A stretch of 22,208 nucleotides of DNA from an uncultured Clostridia bacterium (GTDB taxonomy: Bacteria > Bacillota > Clostridia > Peptostreptococcales > Anaerovoracaceae). Positions 22,146 through 22,208 of this stretch are shown here, one piece after another; position 1 is the first letter of the stretch; each line of letters starts with the position of its first letter. Below the pieces are notes generated by a model. The model was given only the letters and a program-made list of their open reading frames with translations, searched no databases and was not told where the DNA came from. The stretch is from the NCBI GenBank assembly GCA_934234035.1, contig CAKQHH010000026.1, positions 1 through 22,208 of the forward strand. The letters run 5' to 3'. The translations under genes were made by a program, and so were the position numbers.

Positions 22146-22208
22146 TATGAAGTGACCGTTGTCAAGAGACGATAACAAGAAATTTTCATCTCTCGATAAG
22201 CCACATTT
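22146..22208. other. AT-richer flank after the array, no gene seen
   Basis: Base composition changes abruptly from GC-rich repeat to AT-richer sequence. The minus strand contains TTGACA (22165-22160), but no -10 box lies at a suitable distance. No gene or RNA is recognised before the window ends. Confidence 0.4.

Noticed and set aside
21563..22150. Plus-strand frame of 195 codons through the repeats
   Set aside because: It starts inside the lipoprotein gene in another frame, runs through the terminator and the 86-bp units, and has no ribosome binding site.
22146..22208. Minus-strand promoter with TTGACA at 22160-22165
   Set aside because: No -10-like hexamer occurs at 16-18 nt; the downstream sequence is the GC-rich repeat array, with no gene.

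Overview
The window is one long anaerobic (cobalt-early) cobalamin biosynthesis operon, followed by a small divergent lipoprotein gene and a tract of tandem repeats. The combination of anaerobic Cbi-type enzymes, Gram-positive style lipoprotein signal peptides (four lipoboxes), strong AAAGGAG-type ribosome binding sites, intrinsic terminators, a sigma-A-like TTGACA promoter and GC-rich coding sequence suggests an anaerobic Bacillota (class Clostridia) with moderately high GC. No rRNA or marker gene allows a closer placement.

Layout, right to left in the direction of transcription (minus strand). A TTGACA promoter at 20839-20867 drives a leader that contains a cobalamin riboswitch (20635-20811) and two T-run hairpins (20537-20584 and 20469-20495). 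Twenty tightly packed genes then run to a terminator at 114-156. The first five encode cell-surface and transport functions: a lipoprotein-form cobaltochelatase CbiK, a small lipoprotein, a substrate-binding lipoprotein with an extra N-terminal beta-rich domain, a BtuC/FecCD-type permease and its ATPase. The corrin ring genes follow: cbiP, cbiC, cbiD, cbiF, cbiG, cbiH, a three-domain cbiJ-cbiE-cbiT fusion and cbiA. Then come a small eight-Cys protein and the nucleotide-loop and side-chain genes: cobT, cobU, cobS, a CobU-like/CobC fusion, cbiB and cobD. Many junctions are ATGA or GTGA overlaps or gaps below 25 nt, so the whole is probably one ~20.7 kb transcription unit under B12 control.

Together the genes cover most steps from sirohydrochlorin to adenosylcobalamin. 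Three parts are not in the window: CbiL (C20 methylation), an ATP:corrinoid adenosyltransferase, and lower-ligand (DMB) synthesis. They must be elsewhere or absent.

To the right, on the plus strand, a promoter at 20922-20950 drives a YdjY-like Cys-motif lipoprotein (21000-21677), closed by a long symmetric terminator (21719-21780). From 21857 to about 22145 lies an array of 86-bp tandem repeats (three full copies and a partial fourth), each with a conserved inverted repeat. The first ~110 bases of the window carry another set of nested direct and inverted repeats.

The most interesting points are the surface-exposed CbiK with its lipoprotein/ABC module, the domain fusions (CbiJ-CbiE-CbiT and CobU-like/CobC), the unusually long overlaps after cobU and cobC, and the structured 86-bp repeat array.
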